NCBI RefSeq assembly: GCF_025642785.1
Contig: NZ_JANZKU010000027.1
Span: 1 to 58,763, forward strand
Source of the DNA: Pseudomonas sp. RIT-PI-AD
GTDB lineage: Bacteria > Pseudomonadota > Gammaproteobacteria > Pseudomonadales > Pseudomonadaceae
Direction of reading: 5' to 3'
Length of the DNA stretch: 58,763 nucleotides
In this document: positions 26,587-39,326 of the stretch, piece after piece
Numbering within the stretch: the stretch's first letter is position 1
Layout of the letters: each line of letters opens with the position of its first letter
Position numbers and translations under genes: made by a program
The notes under the pieces: model-generated
What the model saw: the letters and a program-made list of their open reading frames with translations, nothing else
What the model was told of the DNA's origin: nothing
Database searches by the model: none

Positions 26587-27474
26587 TCAATGCCGGCGTT
26601 CGACGATGTAGCGCGCCAGGTTGCGCAGCGGTTCGGCATCCGGGCCGAGCCGGTGCAGCGCCTGCAAGGCCTGATCGCGCAGCTCGAGGGCATAGGCCTT
26701 GGCGCGGTCCAGGCCGAGCAGGGCGGGGTAGGTGGGCTTGTCGCGGGCGATGTCGGCGCCCTGGCGCTTGCCGAGGGTGGCGGTATCGCTTTCGACGTCG
26801 AGAATATCGTCCTGCACCTGGAACGCCAGGCCCACCGCCTGGGCGTAGCCCTGCAGCGCGGCGAGGTTGTCGGCGTCGGCGTTGCCGCTGGCCAGGGCGC
26901 CGAGGGCCACGCTGGCCTCGATCAGCGCGCCGGTCTTGTGCCGGTGCATGACCTCCAGGGCCGCCTGGTCGAGTTTCAGGCCGATGGAGCCGAGGTCGAT
27001 GGCCTGGCCGCCGACCATCCCGGCGGGCCCGGCGGCCTGGGCCAGGCGTTGCAGCATGCGCAGGCGCGTCTCGGCGTCCTGGGGATTGCGCCGGGCATCG
27101 GCGAGCACCTCGAAGGCCAGGCTCTGCAAGCCATCGCCGGCGAGGATCGCGCAGGCTTCGTCGAAGGCTTTGTGGGTGGTCGGCTGGCCGCGCCGCAGGT
27201 CGTCGTCGTCCATCGACGGCAGGTCGTCGTGGACCAGCGAATAGGCGTGGATCAGCTCCACCGCGCAGGCCGCGCCGTCGGCGCGTTCGGCGTGGCCGCC
27301 GAGGGCCTCGCAGGCGGCGTAGACCAGCAGCGGGCGCACCCGCTTGCCGCCGTTGACCACGCTGTAGCGCATCGCTTGGTAGAGGCGCGCCAGTTCGGCG
27401 CGGGGGGCGTCGAACAGGTTGTCCAGGGCGGTGTCGACACGGGTCTGGCAACGCGCCTGGTAGGCCGCGATCAT
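26587..27474 (-). CDS. ispA: (2E,6E)-farnesyl diphosphate synthase
   Basis: 295 residues. It has the two aspartate-rich motifs of short-chain prenyl synthases, [14 protein letters not shown] and DDILD, together with GGKRVRPLL near the N-terminus and [20 protein letters not shown]. It condenses IPP with DMAPP and GPP to farnesyl diphosphate. The start overlaps the xseB stop (ATGA). xseB-ispA-dxs is an ancient order in gamma-proteobacteria; here dxs is displaced by the carboxylase gene, 223 bases beyond the ispA stop. Confidence 0.96.
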   Translation of the reverse strand: MIAAYQARCQTRVDTALDNLFDAPRAELARLYQAMRYSVVNGGKRVRPLLVYAACEALGGHAERADGAACAVELIHAYSLVHDDLPSMDDDDLRRGQPTTHKAFDEACAILAGDGLQSLAFEVLADARRNPQDAETRLRMLQRLAQAAGPAGMVGGQAIDLGSIGLKLDQAALEVMHRHKTGALIEASVALGALASGNADADNLAALQGYAQAVGLAFQVQDDILDVESDTATLGKRQGADIARDKPTYPALLGLDRAKAYALELRDQALQALHRLGPDAEPLRNLARYIVERRH

Positions 27475-27713
27475 GCCTCGTCTTCCACGTCGAAGGGCGC
27501 TTCCTGCAATTCGCCGTCGCGCTCCAGGAGGATCTGCACCTTCTGCTCGGCCTGGGACAGGGCGCCCTGGCATTCGCGGGTCAGGCGAATGCCCTGCTCG
27601 AAGGCGCCCAGGGAGTCCTCCAGCGACAGTTCACCGCTTTCCAGGCGCTCGACCAGGGCTTGCAGGTCGGCGAGGGATTGTTCGAAATCGAGGGCGGCTT
27701 TCTTGCGGGCCAT
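27471..27713 (-). CDS. xseB: Exodeoxyribonuclease VII small subunit
   Basis: 80 residues, the family size. [41 protein letters not shown] is the diagnostic helical core that binds the XseA large subunit; the C-terminus is acidic. XseAB degrades single-stranded DNA. It is the first gene of the pair with ispA, whose start overlaps its stop. Confidence 0.95.
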   Translation of the reverse strand: MARKKAALDFEQSLADLQALVERLESGELSLEDSLGAFEQGIRLTRECQGALSQAEQKVQILLERDGELQEAPFDVEDEA

Positions 27714-27915
27714 GGGCAGGGTCTCGGCGGGGGTTCACAACCGGCGGACACTAGCAGAGGCGGGCTTTACGGGCAAATCGACCGGCCCTCGCCGGCCTGG
27801 CCGTGGGCATGCGTCGCGGGCGTCTGGCACTGCCGGCGGCAGCGGGGCGGGTGCCGTTCAACCGCGCCGAATGAACATGCCGCGCCGGTTTAGCCCTCGT
27901 ACCGGGAACCCGCGT

Positions 27916-28869
27916 TCATACCGTCGCCCCGGGAGGCGCCGCCCATTCCCCGGGGGTGCCGTCTTCGCCGTCGAAGCACAGCCGCTCGACGAGGAAGTCG
28001 ACGAAGGCCCGCACCTTGGGCGAGCGGGTATGGCCCTGGGGGAACAGGGCGTTGAAGGCGGGGCGCGGGCCGTTCCATGCCGGCAGCACCCGGCGGACCA
28101 GGCCCTGCTGCAGGAAGGGGCGCATATTGATACCCATGGTCAGCAGGATGCCCTGGCCGGCCAGCAGGGCGCCGTAGAGCGCTTCCGGGTCGCTGGCGAC
28201 CAGCGCCGGGTCGATCGGGTAGTCCTGCCGCTGCCCGTCGCTCTCCAGCGGCCAGGCGTATCCCTCGTGGCGCCGTGCCAGGGGCAGCGCGAGGGTGCGG
28301 TGGGCCAGCAGCTCGCGCGGGTGGGCGGGCTCGCCGTGGCGGCGCAGGTAGGCGTCGCTGGCGTACAGGTGCATGCCGAACACCGCCAGGCGCCGCGCCA
28401 CCAGGGTCGAGTCGGGCAACGGCCCGAGGCGCAGGGCGATGTCGATGCGCCGGTCCAGCAGGTCCAGGCGTTCGTGGCCGAGCAGCAACTCCACCTGCAC
28501 CGCCGGGTAGCGTTCGATGAACGGGCCCAGCAGCGGTGCGATCCAGCGCACCCCGAACGAATGCGGCGCGGCTACCCGCAGCCAGCCGCGCGGACCGTCG
28601 AGCATCTGCTCGATCTCCGCGCGCGCCTCCGCCAGCTCGGCGGCGGCGCGACGACCGTGTTCGTAATAGAGGCTGCCGGCCTCGGTGAGGCCGATGCGGC
28701 GCGTCGAGCGATGCAGCAGGCGGATACCCAAGCGCTGCTCCAGTTCCCGGACCTTGCGGCTCACGGTGGTCTTGGGCATGCCCAGCGCGCGGGCGGCGGC
28801 GGTGAAACCGCCGGCTTCCACGACCCGCACGAACACCAGGGTCTCGTTGGCATCCAGTGGCGTATCCAT
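27916..28869 (-). CDS. LysR-family transcriptional regulator
   Basis: 317 residues. The N-terminal winged helix (1-60) has FVRVVEAGGFTAAARALGMPKTTVSRKVRELEQRLG, and the LLHRSTRRIGLTEAG turn. The effector domain (about 90-300) is of the CrgA/PecT group often found beside oxidoreductase or hydrolase genes. It is divergent from the metallo-beta-lactamase-fold gene, with 123 bases between the two starts, and most likely controls it and itself. The effector is unknown. Confidence 0.9.
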   Translation of the reverse strand: MDTPLDANETLVFVRVVEAGGFTAAARALGMPKTTVSRKVRELEQRLGIRLLHRSTRRIGLTEAGSLYYEHGRRAAAELAEARAEIEQMLDGPRGWLRVAAPHSFGVRWIAPLLGPFIERYPAVQVELLLGHERLDLLDRRIDIALRLGPLPDSTLVARRLAVFGMHLYASDAYLRRHGEPAHPRELLAHRTLALPLARRHEGYAWPLESDGQRQDYPIDPALVASDPEALYGALLAGQGILLTMGINMRPFLQQGLVRRVLPAWNGPRPAFNALFPQGHTRSPKVRAFVDFLVERLCFDGEDGTPGEWAAPPGATV

Positions 28870-28947
28870 CGATTGTCCCGCATATGGTCCGATGATTCCC
28901 GCGCCAGCTTACTAAACCTTGGGCTCCCGGGGCCGCATGCTAGGCAT

Positions 28948-28961
28948 TGTCCCGACGGACA
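28948..28961. promoter_or_regulatory. Small palindrome in the LysR/MBL intergenic region
   Basis: TGTCC-CGAC-GGACA, a perfect 5-bp inverted repeat, lies 31 bases upstream of the hydrolase ATG. It might be an operator for the divergent LysR regulator, but it is short and could be chance. Confidence 0.25.
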
Positions 28962-28992
28962 GTGAATCCACCCCTCGACTATGGAGATTGCC

Positions 28993-29982
28993 ATGACCTT
29001 TCGAACCAGCCTGCGCCATGCGCTGGCGGGCGCGCTGCTCGCCGGCCTCGGCCTGTCCGGCCTGGCGCCCGCCATCGCCCAAGCCGCCGCACCCCAGGTG
29101 CGCACCCAGGCACCCGGCTTCTACCGGATGATGCTCGGCGATTTCGAAATCACCGCGTTGTCCGACGGCACCGTTCCGCAGCACATGGACCGCGAGCTGC
29201 AAGGCGCCGCCCCCGGCCAGGTCGAGGCGCTGTTCGCCGGCGCCCACCAGACGTTGCCGGTGGAGACCTCGATCAACGCCTTCCTGATCAACACCGGCAA
29301 GCAACTCTTGCTGGTGGACACTGGCGCCGGCCACGCCTTCGGGCCCCATGTCGCCAATCGGCTGGTGAGCAACCTGAAGGCCGCCGGCTACCGTCCGGAT
29401 CAGGTGGACGCAGTGCTGCTCACCCACGTGCATGCCGACCATTCCGGCGGGCTCACCCTCGACGGCCAGCCGGTCTTCCCCAAGGCACGGGTCTATCTGG
29501 ATCGGCGGGAGCTGGACTACTGGTCCAGCGATGAAGCGCGGGAGCGGGCGCCGGCGCAGAAGAAACCCTGGTTCGCCGCCGGGCGCGCCTCCCTCGCGCC
29601 CTACGCCGAGGCGGGCCGCCTGCGCACCTTCAGCGCGCCGGCCGCGCTGTTCGCCGGGGTGACCGCTCTCACCGCGCCGGGTCACACGCCGGGCCACAGC
29701 ATCTACGCCCTCGAGAGCCGGGGGCAGAAACTGGTGTTCTGGGGCGACCTGGTCCACGCCGGCGAAGTGCAGTTCCCGGTCCCCTCGATCACCATCTCCT
29801 ACGACAGCGATGGCCCCGCTGCCGCCCGCCAGCGCCTCGCCGCCTTCGCCGACGCCAGCCAAAAGGGCTACTGGGTGGCCGCCCCGCACATCAGCTTCCC
29901 CGGCCTCGGCCACGTCGTCACCGACGGCGCCGCCTACCGCTGGCTGCCGGCGCCGTACAGCTTGGCGGTGGAGGCGCGGTAA
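28993..29982 (+). CDS. Metallo-beta-lactamase-fold hydrolase, exported
   Basis: 329 residues. A signal peptide of about 32 residues (ending in APAIAQAAA) leads into an MBL domain with the zinc motif THVHADHSGG (His145, His147, Asp149, His150), a third ligand region TAPGHTPGHS and a further aspartate in FWGDLVHAG. The family includes lactonases, sulfatases and quorum-quenching-type enzymes; the substrate cannot be read. GGAG six bases upstream supports this ATG over the one at 28981. Transcribed away from the LysR regulator. Confidence 0.87.
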   Translation: MTFRTSLRHALAGALLAGLGLSGLAPAIAQAAAPQVRTQAPGFYRMMLGDFEITALSDGTVPQHMDRELQGAAPGQVEALFAGAHQTLPVETSINAFLINTGKQLLLVDTGAGHAFGPHVANRLVSNLKAAGYRPDQVDAVLLTHVHADHSGGLTLDGQPVFPKARVYLDRRELDYWSSDEARERAPAQKKPWFAAGRASLAPYAEAGRLRTFSAPAALFAGVTALTAPGHTPGHSIYALESRGQKLVFWGDLVHAGEVQFPVPSITISYDSDGPAAARQRLAAFADASQKGYWVAAPHISFPGLGHVVTDGAAYRWLPAPYSLAVEAR

Positions 29983-30140
29983 AGAGCCAATCGCCCACCT
30001 ATTCACCTACGTTCCTGCCGATTGCTGCGCAGCGCTGGGCCGGTTTGGGATGGCACCGAGTGGACAGGGTATGGGTTTAGGTTGCCGCCGGCTGGCGCCT
30101 AAAGGGTGGGGATTTTGACTAGAAAACGCTGCGCATTAAA

Positions 30141-30163
30141 AAAGCCGGCTTGTGGCCGGCTTT
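30141..30163 (+). terminator. Intrinsic-type terminator downstream of the MBL hydrolase
   Basis: AAAGCCGGC-TTGTG-GCCGGCTTT, a perfect 9-bp stem ending in T residues on the plus strand and preceded by a run of A, so it may work in both directions. Confidence 0.6.
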
Positions 30164-30347
30164 CAGGGAGAGGTTCCGGCTCGCTTCTGGTGAGCCGCAA
30201 CCACCTTCGGATGCGTGTGAACCGGGCGGAGCCCGTTCGATGGGCGCAGACCCTAACAGATCGCCGGGCAATGCTCCAGCTTTTGCGAGGGAGGGCGACA
30301 TGTGGAGACGTACGCTGGGCGACTCGCCGCCCAGCGCGCGCCTACGA

Positions 30348-30373
30348 AAAAGCCCGGATCGTTCCGGGCTTTT
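30348..30373 (-). terminator. ppa: Rho-independent terminator of ppa
   Basis: A perfect 11-bp stem AAAAGCCCGGA/TCCGGGCTTTT with a TCGT loop; on the minus strand it ends in a run of five T. It lies 20 bases past the ppa stop. Confidence 0.85.
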
Positions 30374-30393
30374 CCGTGTACCGGCGGGGCACC

Positions 30394-30921
30394 TTAGGGT
30401 TTGTAGGCGGCCACGGCCTTGATGATCTCGGCGCGGGCGGCTTCGGCGTTGCCCCAGCCTTCGACCTTGACCCACTTGCCTTTCTCCAGATCCTTGTAGT
30501 TCTCGAAGAAGTGCTTGATCTGCTCCAGCAGCAGCGGCGGCAGGTCGGTGTATTCCTTCACGTCCACGTAGAGCTGGCTGAGCTTGTCGTGGGGGACGGC
30601 GATCAGCTTGGCGTCGCCGCCGGCTTCGTCGGTCATGTGCAGGACGCCGACCGGGCGCGCGCGGATCACCGCGCCCGGGCTGACCGGGTAGGGGGTCACG
30701 ACCAGTACGTCCAGCGGGTCGCCGTCGTCGGCCAGGGTGTTGGGGATGTAGCCGTAGTTGGCCGGGTAGAACATCGGGGTGGCCATGAACCGATCGACGA
30801 ACAGGCAGTCGCTGTCCTTGTCGATTTCGTATTTGATCGGCGCATGGTTGGCCGGAATCTCGATGGCGACGTAGATGTCGTTCGGCACGTCCTTGCCGGC
30901 CGGGATCTTGCTGTAGCTCAT
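30394..30921 (-). CDS. ppa: Inorganic pyrophosphatase
   Basis: 175 residues, family I. The catalytic signature DGDPLDVLV is present, along with [31 protein letters not shown] and [20 protein letters not shown]. It hydrolyses pyrophosphate in the cytoplasm, pulling biosynthetic reactions forward. GGAG is placed seven bases before the ATG (CAGGAGTCGCCC). Single gene with a strong terminator. Confidence 0.97.
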   Translation of the reverse strand: MSYSKIPAGKDVPNDIYVAIEIPANHAPIKYEIDKDSDCLFVDRFMATPMFYPANYGYIPNTLADDGDPLDVLVVTPYPVSPGAVIRARPVGVLHMTDEAGGDAKLIAVPHDKLSQLYVDVKEYTDLPPLLLEQIKHFFENYKDLEKGKWVKVEGWGNAEAARAEIIKAVAAYKP

Positions 30922-31018
30922 GGGCGACTCCTGAACAGGTAAGCCAAAAAAAGTGGCCGGATTATAGGCGGATTCCCTGGGCCTTACTACGCCGGCCCCG
31001 CGCCGGGTAGCGTCGGGC

Positions 31019-31846
31019 TCAGCGGTGGTGCGGATGAGGCGGGGTGCGGTACTCGGGGTGCTCGGCGCGCAGCCGGCGCAGGCGGGCCAGCGGGTCCTGG
31101 CGGTAGAAAGCGCGCAACTGGGCATAGACCGCCGGCCAGGTGTGCTCCAGCAGGTCCGGTGCGCTGAAGAAGTATTCGCTGACCACGGCGAAGAACTCGG
31201 CGGGGTTTTCCGCCGCGTAGGGGTCGATGGCGGTGTCCGCGTCGGGATGGGCGTCCAACTGGGCGTTGAGGGCGTCGTAGGCGCTCTGCATGGCGGTGGC
31301 CCAGTCCGACGGGCGCATGTCGCGGTGCAGCGGCGGCTGACCGTTGGCGTCGCCGTTGAGCATGTCCAGCTTGTGCGCCAGTTCGTGGATCACCAGGTTG
31401 TAGCCTTCCCAGCCACCGCTGGCGAGCACCCCGGGCCAGGCGAGGATCACCGGCCCCTGCAGCCAGGCCTCGCCGCTGTGGCTGCCGTCCCATTCGTGTA
31501 CCACGCCGCTGGAGTCGCGGTGGCGCTGGGGGCTGAGGAAGTCGTCCGGGTAGAGCACCAGCTCATGGAAGCCCTGGTACCAGTCGAGGTCGCCCAGGTG
31601 CAGCAGGGGCAGTTGTGCCTGGGCGGCGAGCAGCAGGCGCTCCTCGACGTCCAGCCGCAGGTCGCCGAGGGGGTTGAGCCGCTTGTCGTGGAGGAACAGC
31701 ACGCTGCGCTCGCGCAGGTGGCGGTCCTCCTGTTCGTCCAGACCGTCGAGGAACGGCAGGCGCTCGCGCACCCGTGCCCAGAGCGCCGGGTCGACCGGGT
31801 TGCGGGCGAGGACGCGCCGCCTGCGCCAGGCACGGAACGACCACAC
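31019..31846 (-). CDS. mtfA: Zinc-dependent peptidase of the MtfA (M90) family
   Basis: 275 residues. The zinc motif HELAHKLD (154-161) is followed by the distal Glu in [15 protein letters not shown]. Also present are the MtfA hallmarks [11 protein letters not shown] and [10 protein letters not shown]. In E. coli MtfA is a cytoplasmic peptidase that binds Mlc and so affects glucose PTS genes; whether that applies here is unknown, as Pseudomonas has no such PTS-Mlc link. The C-terminus is His-rich. It is separated by only a few bases from the DedA gene upstream, so they share a transcript. Confidence 0.88.
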   Translation of the reverse strand: MWSFRAWRRRRVLARNPVDPALWARVRERLPFLDGLDEQEDRHLRERSVLFLHDKRLNPLGDLRLDVEERLLLAAQAQLPLLHLGDLDWYQGFHELVLYPDDFLSPQRHRDSSGVVHEWDGSHSGEAWLQGPVILAWPGVLASGGWEGYNLVIHELAHKLDMLNGDANGQPPLHRDMRPSDWATAMQSAYDALNAQLDAHPDADTAIDPYAAENPAEFFAVVSEYFFSAPDLLEHTWPAVYAQLRAFYRQDPLARLRRLRAEHPEYRTPPHPHHR

Positions 31847-31852
31847 GGCGGA

Positions 31853-32506
31853 TCAGCGCTCGCTGTAGGGCGCGCTGGGGCGCAGGCGGTGGCGCAGCAG
31901 GCCGATGGCCATGGGCAGCAGCGAGAGGACGATGATGCCGATCACCAGCAGCGACAGGTTCTGCTTGATGAAGGGCACGTTGCCGAAGAAGTAGCCCAGG
32001 GTCACCAGGCCGCCGACCCAGGCCACGGTGCCGATCACGCTGAAGAAGGCGAAGCGCGGGTAGGGCATCTTCGCCATGCCGGCGACGAAGGGGGCGAAGG
32101 TCCGCAGGATCGGCAGGAAGCGCGCCAGGGTCACGGTCTTGCCGCCGTGCAGGTCGTAGAACTCGTGGGTGCGCCGCAGGTAGTCGCGGCGGAAGATCTT
32201 CGACTGGGGATTGCGGAACAGGCGTTCGCCGGCGGTTCGGCCGATGACGTAGTTGGTGCTGTCGCCGGCGACCGCGGCGAGCATCAGCAGGCCGCCCAGC
32301 AGCACCGGGTCCATGCCGCCGCCGGCGCAGATGGCGCCGGCGATGAACAGCAGCGAGTCGCCGGGCAGGAAGGGCGTCACCACCAGGCCGGTTTCGCAGA
32401 AGATCACCAGGAACAGGATCGCGTAGATCCACACCCCGTAGTCGTTGACCAGCAGGTTCAGGTAGGTGTCGAGGTGGAGGATGAGATCGATCGAGTTGAA
32501 GTCCAT
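31853..32506 (-). CDS. DedA-family membrane protein
   Basis: 217 residues. The VTT/DedA domain is clear: VIFCETGLVVTPFLPGDSLLFIAGAI, GDSTNYVIGRTAGERLF, GGKTVTLARFLPILRTFAPFVAGMAKMPYPRF and a C-terminal membrane segment. Proteins of this family are inner membrane undecaprenyl phosphate or phospholipid flippases. The ATG at 32506 precedes DFNSIDLILHLDTYL, as in YqjA/YghB-like proteins. It is the first gene of a two-gene unit with mtfA. A second DedA domain occurs in the fusion gene at 46151. Confidence 0.92.
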   Translation of the reverse strand: MDFNSIDLILHLDTYLNLLVNDYGVWIYAILFLVIFCETGLVVTPFLPGDSLLFIAGAICAGGGMDPVLLGGLLMLAAVAGDSTNYVIGRTAGERLFRNPQSKIFRRDYLRRTHEFYDLHGGKTVTLARFLPILRTFAPFVAGMAKMPYPRFAFFSVIGTVAWVGGLVTLGYFFGNVPFIKQNLSLLVIGIIVLSLLPMAIGLLRHRLRPSAPYSER

Positions 32507-32791
32507 GTTTCGCCTGTTATCGAGCCTGCTGGCTGGTTTCCGAAGGCGGGCATTATAGGGATAAGCGCCGGGGCCGGGCGGCCAGTTTGTCGCACCGCGG
32601 CGTGGCGGGCGCCTGGGTGGCGCGATATTGAGGCGCTGGAGCCCTCGCGGGAATGTTGCGGGAGATTGCAAGGGTACGTGCCCTAGGGGGCGCGGCGTCC
32701 GAGGGAGCGGGTCGCAGCGATCGGCACCTGGCACCTGCACCGCCAGCGGGCCGGGATGGACGGAGGCCGCCCGCGGGCGGCCTCCGGCGGT

Positions 32792-33820
32792 TCAGCCTTC
32801 CAGGTCGAGGACCACGCGGCCTTCGATCTGCCCTTCGTGCATGCGCTGGAACACCGCGTTGATGTTTTCCAGCTTCTCGGTGGACACCGTCGCCTCGACC
32901 TTGCCCTCGCCGGCGAAGTCCAGGGCTTCCTGCAGGTCCTGGCGGGTGCCGACGATGGAACCGCGCACCGTGGTGCCGTTGAGCACCATGTCGAAGATCG
33001 ACAGCGGGAATTCGCCCGGCGGCAGGCCGTTGAGGGCGATGGTGCCGCCCCGGCGGGTCATGCCGATGGCTTGCTCGAAGGCCTTCGGCGAGACCGCGGT
33101 GACCAGCGCGCCGTGGGCGCCGCCGATGCTGTCCTTGAGGTAGGCGGCGGGGTCCTGGGAGCGGGCGTTCACCGTGACTTCGGCGCCCAGGCGGCGGGCC
33201 AGGTCGAGCTTGGCGTCGTCGATGTCCACCGCGGCGACGTTCAGGCCCATGGCCTTGGCGTACTGCACCGCCATGTGGCCGAGGCCGCCGATGCCGGAGA
33301 TCACCACCCACTGGCCGGGCCGGGTATCGGTCATCTTCAGGCCCTTGTAGACGGTGACGCCGGCACAGAGGATCGGCGCGATCTCGACGAACCCGACGTT
33401 GCCGGGCAGGCGCCCGACGTAGTTGGCGTCGGCCAGGGTGTATTCGGCGAAGCCGCCGTTCACCGAGTAGCCGGTGTTCTGCTGGGTCTCGCAGAGGGTC
33501 TCCCAGCCGCCCAGGCAATGTTCGCAATGGCCGCAGGTGGAATACAGCCAGGGCACCCCGACACGGTCGCCTTCCTTGATGTGGCTGACACCGGCGCCGA
33601 CGCCGACCACGTGGCCGACCCCTTCGTGGCCGGGGATGAAGGGCGGGTTGGGCTTCACCGGCCAGTCGCCCTGGGCGGCATGCAGGTCGGTGTGGCACAC
33701 GCCCGACGCGGCCACCTTCACCAGGACCTGTCCCGGGCCGGGTGTCGGCACCGTCACTTCACGGATTTCCAGCGGCTGGCCGAAGGCGTGGACGACGGCG
33801 GCTTTCATGGTTTTTTGCAT
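32792..33820 (-). CDS. adhP: Zinc-dependent alcohol dehydrogenase AdhP
   Basis: 342 residues. Catalytic zinc residues appear in [15 protein letters not shown] and [12 protein letters not shown]; the structural zinc cysteines are in [18 protein letters not shown]. The NAD-binding motif is [19 protein letters not shown]. It oxidises ethanol and other primary alcohols to aldehydes, the substrate of the enzyme encoded just upstream. A strong ribosome site, GAGGAGGG, precedes the ATG. It follows the aldehyde dehydrogenase gene after 81 bases that include a stable hairpin, so it is probably expressed from the same sigma-54 promoter at a lower level. Confidence 0.93.
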   Translation of the reverse strand: MQKTMKAAVVHAFGQPLEIREVTVPTPGPGQVLVKVAASGVCHTDLHAAQGDWPVKPNPPFIPGHEGVGHVVGVGAGVSHIKEGDRVGVPWLYSTCGHCEHCLGGWETLCETQQNTGYSVNGGFAEYTLADANYVGRLPGNVGFVEIAPILCAGVTVYKGLKMTDTRPGQWVVISGIGGLGHMAVQYAKAMGLNVAAVDIDDAKLDLARRLGAEVTVNARSQDPAAYLKDSIGGAHGALVTAVSPKAFEQAIGMTRRGGTIALNGLPPGEFPLSIFDMVLNGTTVRGSIVGTRQDLQEALDFAGEGKVEATVSTEKLENINAVFQRMHEGQIEGRVVLDLEG

Positions 33821-33872
33821 GGGGAATCCCTCCTCGTATGCGGACGAACGAACAGAACGGACTGGGGTGGAG

Positions 33873-33896
33873 CGGGCGGGGCTCGCGCCCCGCCCG
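33873..33896 (-). terminator. Attenuator-like hairpin between aldehyde dehydrogenase and adhP
   Basis: A perfect 10-bp stem CGGGCGGGGC/GCCCCGCCCG with a TCGC loop, six bases past the aldehyde dehydrogenase stop. There is no T-run, so it may act as an mRNA stabiliser or partial terminator. Confidence 0.45.
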
Positions 33897-33901
33897 GTGT
33901 A

Positions 33902-35422
<1,521 letters not shown>

Positions 35423-35562
35423 GGTGGTTCTCCTGGCTCTTATGCTTATGTGGAGTACGCGCCTGGGGGCGCCGACCGGCTTGGCTGCCGCGCGGCGGAT
35501 CGATGCGGGCGGCGTCGATCCTGGGCGCCGGGGGTCGGCTTCCCGGGAACTGCGGCCGATGG

Positions 35563-35578
35563 AGCAAGGGCCGGGCCA
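35563..35578 (-). promoter_or_regulatory. Sigma-54 promoter of the aldehyde/alcohol dehydrogenase operon
   Basis: TGGCCCGGCCCTTGCT on the minus strand matches TGGCAC-N5-TTGCW with two mismatches outside the invariant GG (-24) and GC (-12), which have exact spacing. Transcription should start near 35552, 130 bases before the aldehyde dehydrogenase ATG. Confidence 0.75.
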
Positions 35579-35641
35579 GAAACCGGGAGCGCGCGTGGCA
35601 CTAAGTCTGGCACCGGATCGGCGAATCTGCCGGAAATCCCC

Positions 35642-35714
35642 GTGTCACGACGGCGATACAGCCTGGGGTGACACTTCGTATCGCGCCCGATACGGTGGAT
35701 GACCCGTGGGTCAT
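35642..35714. promoter_or_regulatory. Activator-type palindromic sites upstream of the sigma-54 promoter
   Basis: Three inverted repeats lie 90-160 bases upstream of the predicted start: GTGTCA-N21-TGACAC (35642-35674), CGTATCG-CGCC-CGATACG (35677-35694) and ATGACCC-GT-GGGTCAT (35699-35714). The first and last share TGAC(A/C)C half-sites, as expected for one enhancer-binding protein bound at two places. The likely protein is the divergent activator at 35826. Confidence 0.6.
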
Positions 35715-35825
35715 GGCGGCGTTGCAATGGCCGCCGCCCTGCGGGATGCTGGCCGGCATGGCCGCGACGCCGGGTGCGTACCCCGCCGCGCGCCGCCTGG
35801 GGCCGATCGCGGGGAGTGAAGGACT

Positions 35826-37724
<1,899 letters not shown>

Positions 37725-37960
37725 GGCCGCCGCCGCGGCCTGTCTTCTGCGGCGGGCGTGAGCCCTCGACGGACTTCTCCAGCTCCGGTTACGGCGCCTT
37801 CGGGCCTGCCGTCGCGACCGCGCCGCCCGACGGCATGGCGGCCGGCGCCGACCGCGGCCCGCGTCCTCTTGCGAACGGGTCGCGCCTGGGTCGGCCCGGC
37901 CCGCTGTGCTAACCTGCGGCGATCTTCCGGGCTGCCTCGGGCCCGCCACAGAGGTTCTCC

Positions 37961-39313
37961 ATGCACATCCATATCCTCGGCATCTGCGGCACCTTCATGG
38001 GCTCGCTGGCGGTGCTCGCCAAGGCGCTCGGTCATCGGGTCACCGGTTCCGACGCCAACGTCTACCCGCCGATGAGCACCCAGTTGCAGGCCCAGGGCAT
38101 CGAGTTGATGCAGGGCTACGAGCCGGCTCACCTCGACCCCGAGCCGGACCTGGTGGTGATCGGCAACGCACTGTCCCGCGGCAACCCGGCGGTGGAGTAC
38201 GTGCTGGACAAGGGCCTGCCCTACGTGTCCGGCCCGCAGTGGCTGGCCGATCACGTGTTGCAGGGGCGTTGGGTGCTGGGCGTGGCCGGAACCCATGGCA
38301 AGACCACCACCAGCAGCATGCTGGCCTGGGTGCTGGAGCATGCCGGGATGAGCCCGGGTTTCCTGATCGGCGGTGTGCCGCACAATTTCGGCATCTCCGC
38401 GCGGCTCGGCGACACGCCGTTCTTCGTGGTGGAGGCCGACGAATACGACAGTGCCTTCTTCGACAAGCGCTCGAAGTTCGTCCACTACCGCCCGCGCACC
38501 GCGATCCTGAACAACCTCGAATTCGACCATGCGGACATCTTCCCCGACCTGGCGGCCATCGAGCGGCAATTCCACCACTTGGTGCGCACTGTGCCGAGCA
38601 CCGGGCTGATCGTCCATCCGGCCGGCGAGGAAGCCTTGCAGCGGGTGATGCGCATGGGCTGCTGGACGCCGGTGCAGACCACCGGCGCGGGCGGGCAATG
38701 GCACGCGCGGCTGCTCAGCGAGGACGGCTCGCGCTTCGAGGTCAGCTTCGACGGCCAACCCCAGGGCGTGGTGGCCTGGGACCTCAGCGGCCAGCACAAC
38801 GTCGCCAATGCGTTGGCCACGCTGGCCGCGGCGCGCCACGTCGGCGTGGTGCCGGCCCAGGGCGTGGCCGCGTTGTGCGAGTTCCGCAGCGTGAAGCGGC
38901 GCATGGAGAAGGTGGCCGAGGTGCAGGGCGTGACCCTGTACGACGATTTCGCCCACCACCCGACCGCCATCGCCACCACCCTCGACGGCCTGCGCAAGCG
39001 GGTCGGCGACGCGCCGCTGATCGCCATCATCGAGCCGCGCTCCAACTCGATGAAGCTCGGCGCGCACCGCGACGGCCTGCCGGAGTCGGTGAAGCTGGCC
39101 GACCAGGTGTTCTGGTACGCGCCGCCGAACCTCGGCTGGGACCTGGAAGCCACTTCGGCGGCCTGCAGCGTACCGTCCCAGGTGTGCGATTCGCTGGAGG
39201 CGATCATCGAGCAGGTACGGGCCCAGGCCACCCCCGGCACTCAGGTGGTGATCATGAGCAACGGCGGTTTTGGCGGGCTGCACGGCCGGCTGGCCAGCGC
39301 CCTGGCGCAATGA
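37961..39313 (+). CDS. mpl: UDP-N-acetylmuramate:L-alanyl-gamma-D-glutamyl-meso-diaminopimelate ligase
   Basis: 450 residues. It starts [20 protein letters not shown], typical of Mpl, with the ATP loop [20 protein letters not shown], the carbamylated-lysine region [15 protein letters not shown] and [11 protein letters not shown]. It joins recovered murein tripeptide to UDP-MurNAc in peptidoglycan recycling. AGAGG lies upstream of the ATG. ubiX follows 13 bases after its stop, so they are probably one transcript. Confidence 0.96.
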   Translation: MHIHILGICGTFMGSLAVLAKALGHRVTGSDANVYPPMSTQLQAQGIELMQGYEPAHLDPEPDLVVIGNALSRGNPAVEYVLDKGLPYVSGPQWLADHVLQGRWVLGVAGTHGKTTTSSMLAWVLEHAGMSPGFLIGGVPHNFGISARLGDTPFFVVEADEYDSAFFDKRSKFVHYRPRTAILNNLEFDHADIFPDLAAIERQFHHLVRTVPSTGLIVHPAGEEALQRVMRMGCWTPVQTTGAGGQWHARLLSEDGSRFEVSFDGQPQGVVAWDLSGQHNVANALATLAAARHVGVVPAQGVAALCEFRSVKRRMEKVAEVQGVTLYDDFAHHPTAIATTLDGLRKRVGDAPLIAIIEPRSNSMKLGAHRDGLPESVKLADQVFWYAPPNLGWDLEATSAACSVPSQVCDSLEAIIEQVRAQATPGTQVVIMSNGGFGGLHGRLASALAQ

Positions 39314-39326
39314 ACGAGGACGAGGC

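Larger units (their letters stand above)
29983..30393. other. 411-base intergenic region with three perfect hairpins
   Basis: No convincing gene is seen between the MBL hydrolase and ppa, which converge here. It holds three perfect 9- to 11-bp hairpins: 30141-30163, 30313-30336 (CGCTGGGCG/CGCCCAGCG) and 30348-30373. The first and last read as terminators for the two flanking genes. The 150 bases between the first two contain no ORF with a good ribosome site; a small RNA is possible but unsupported. Confidence 0.6.
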
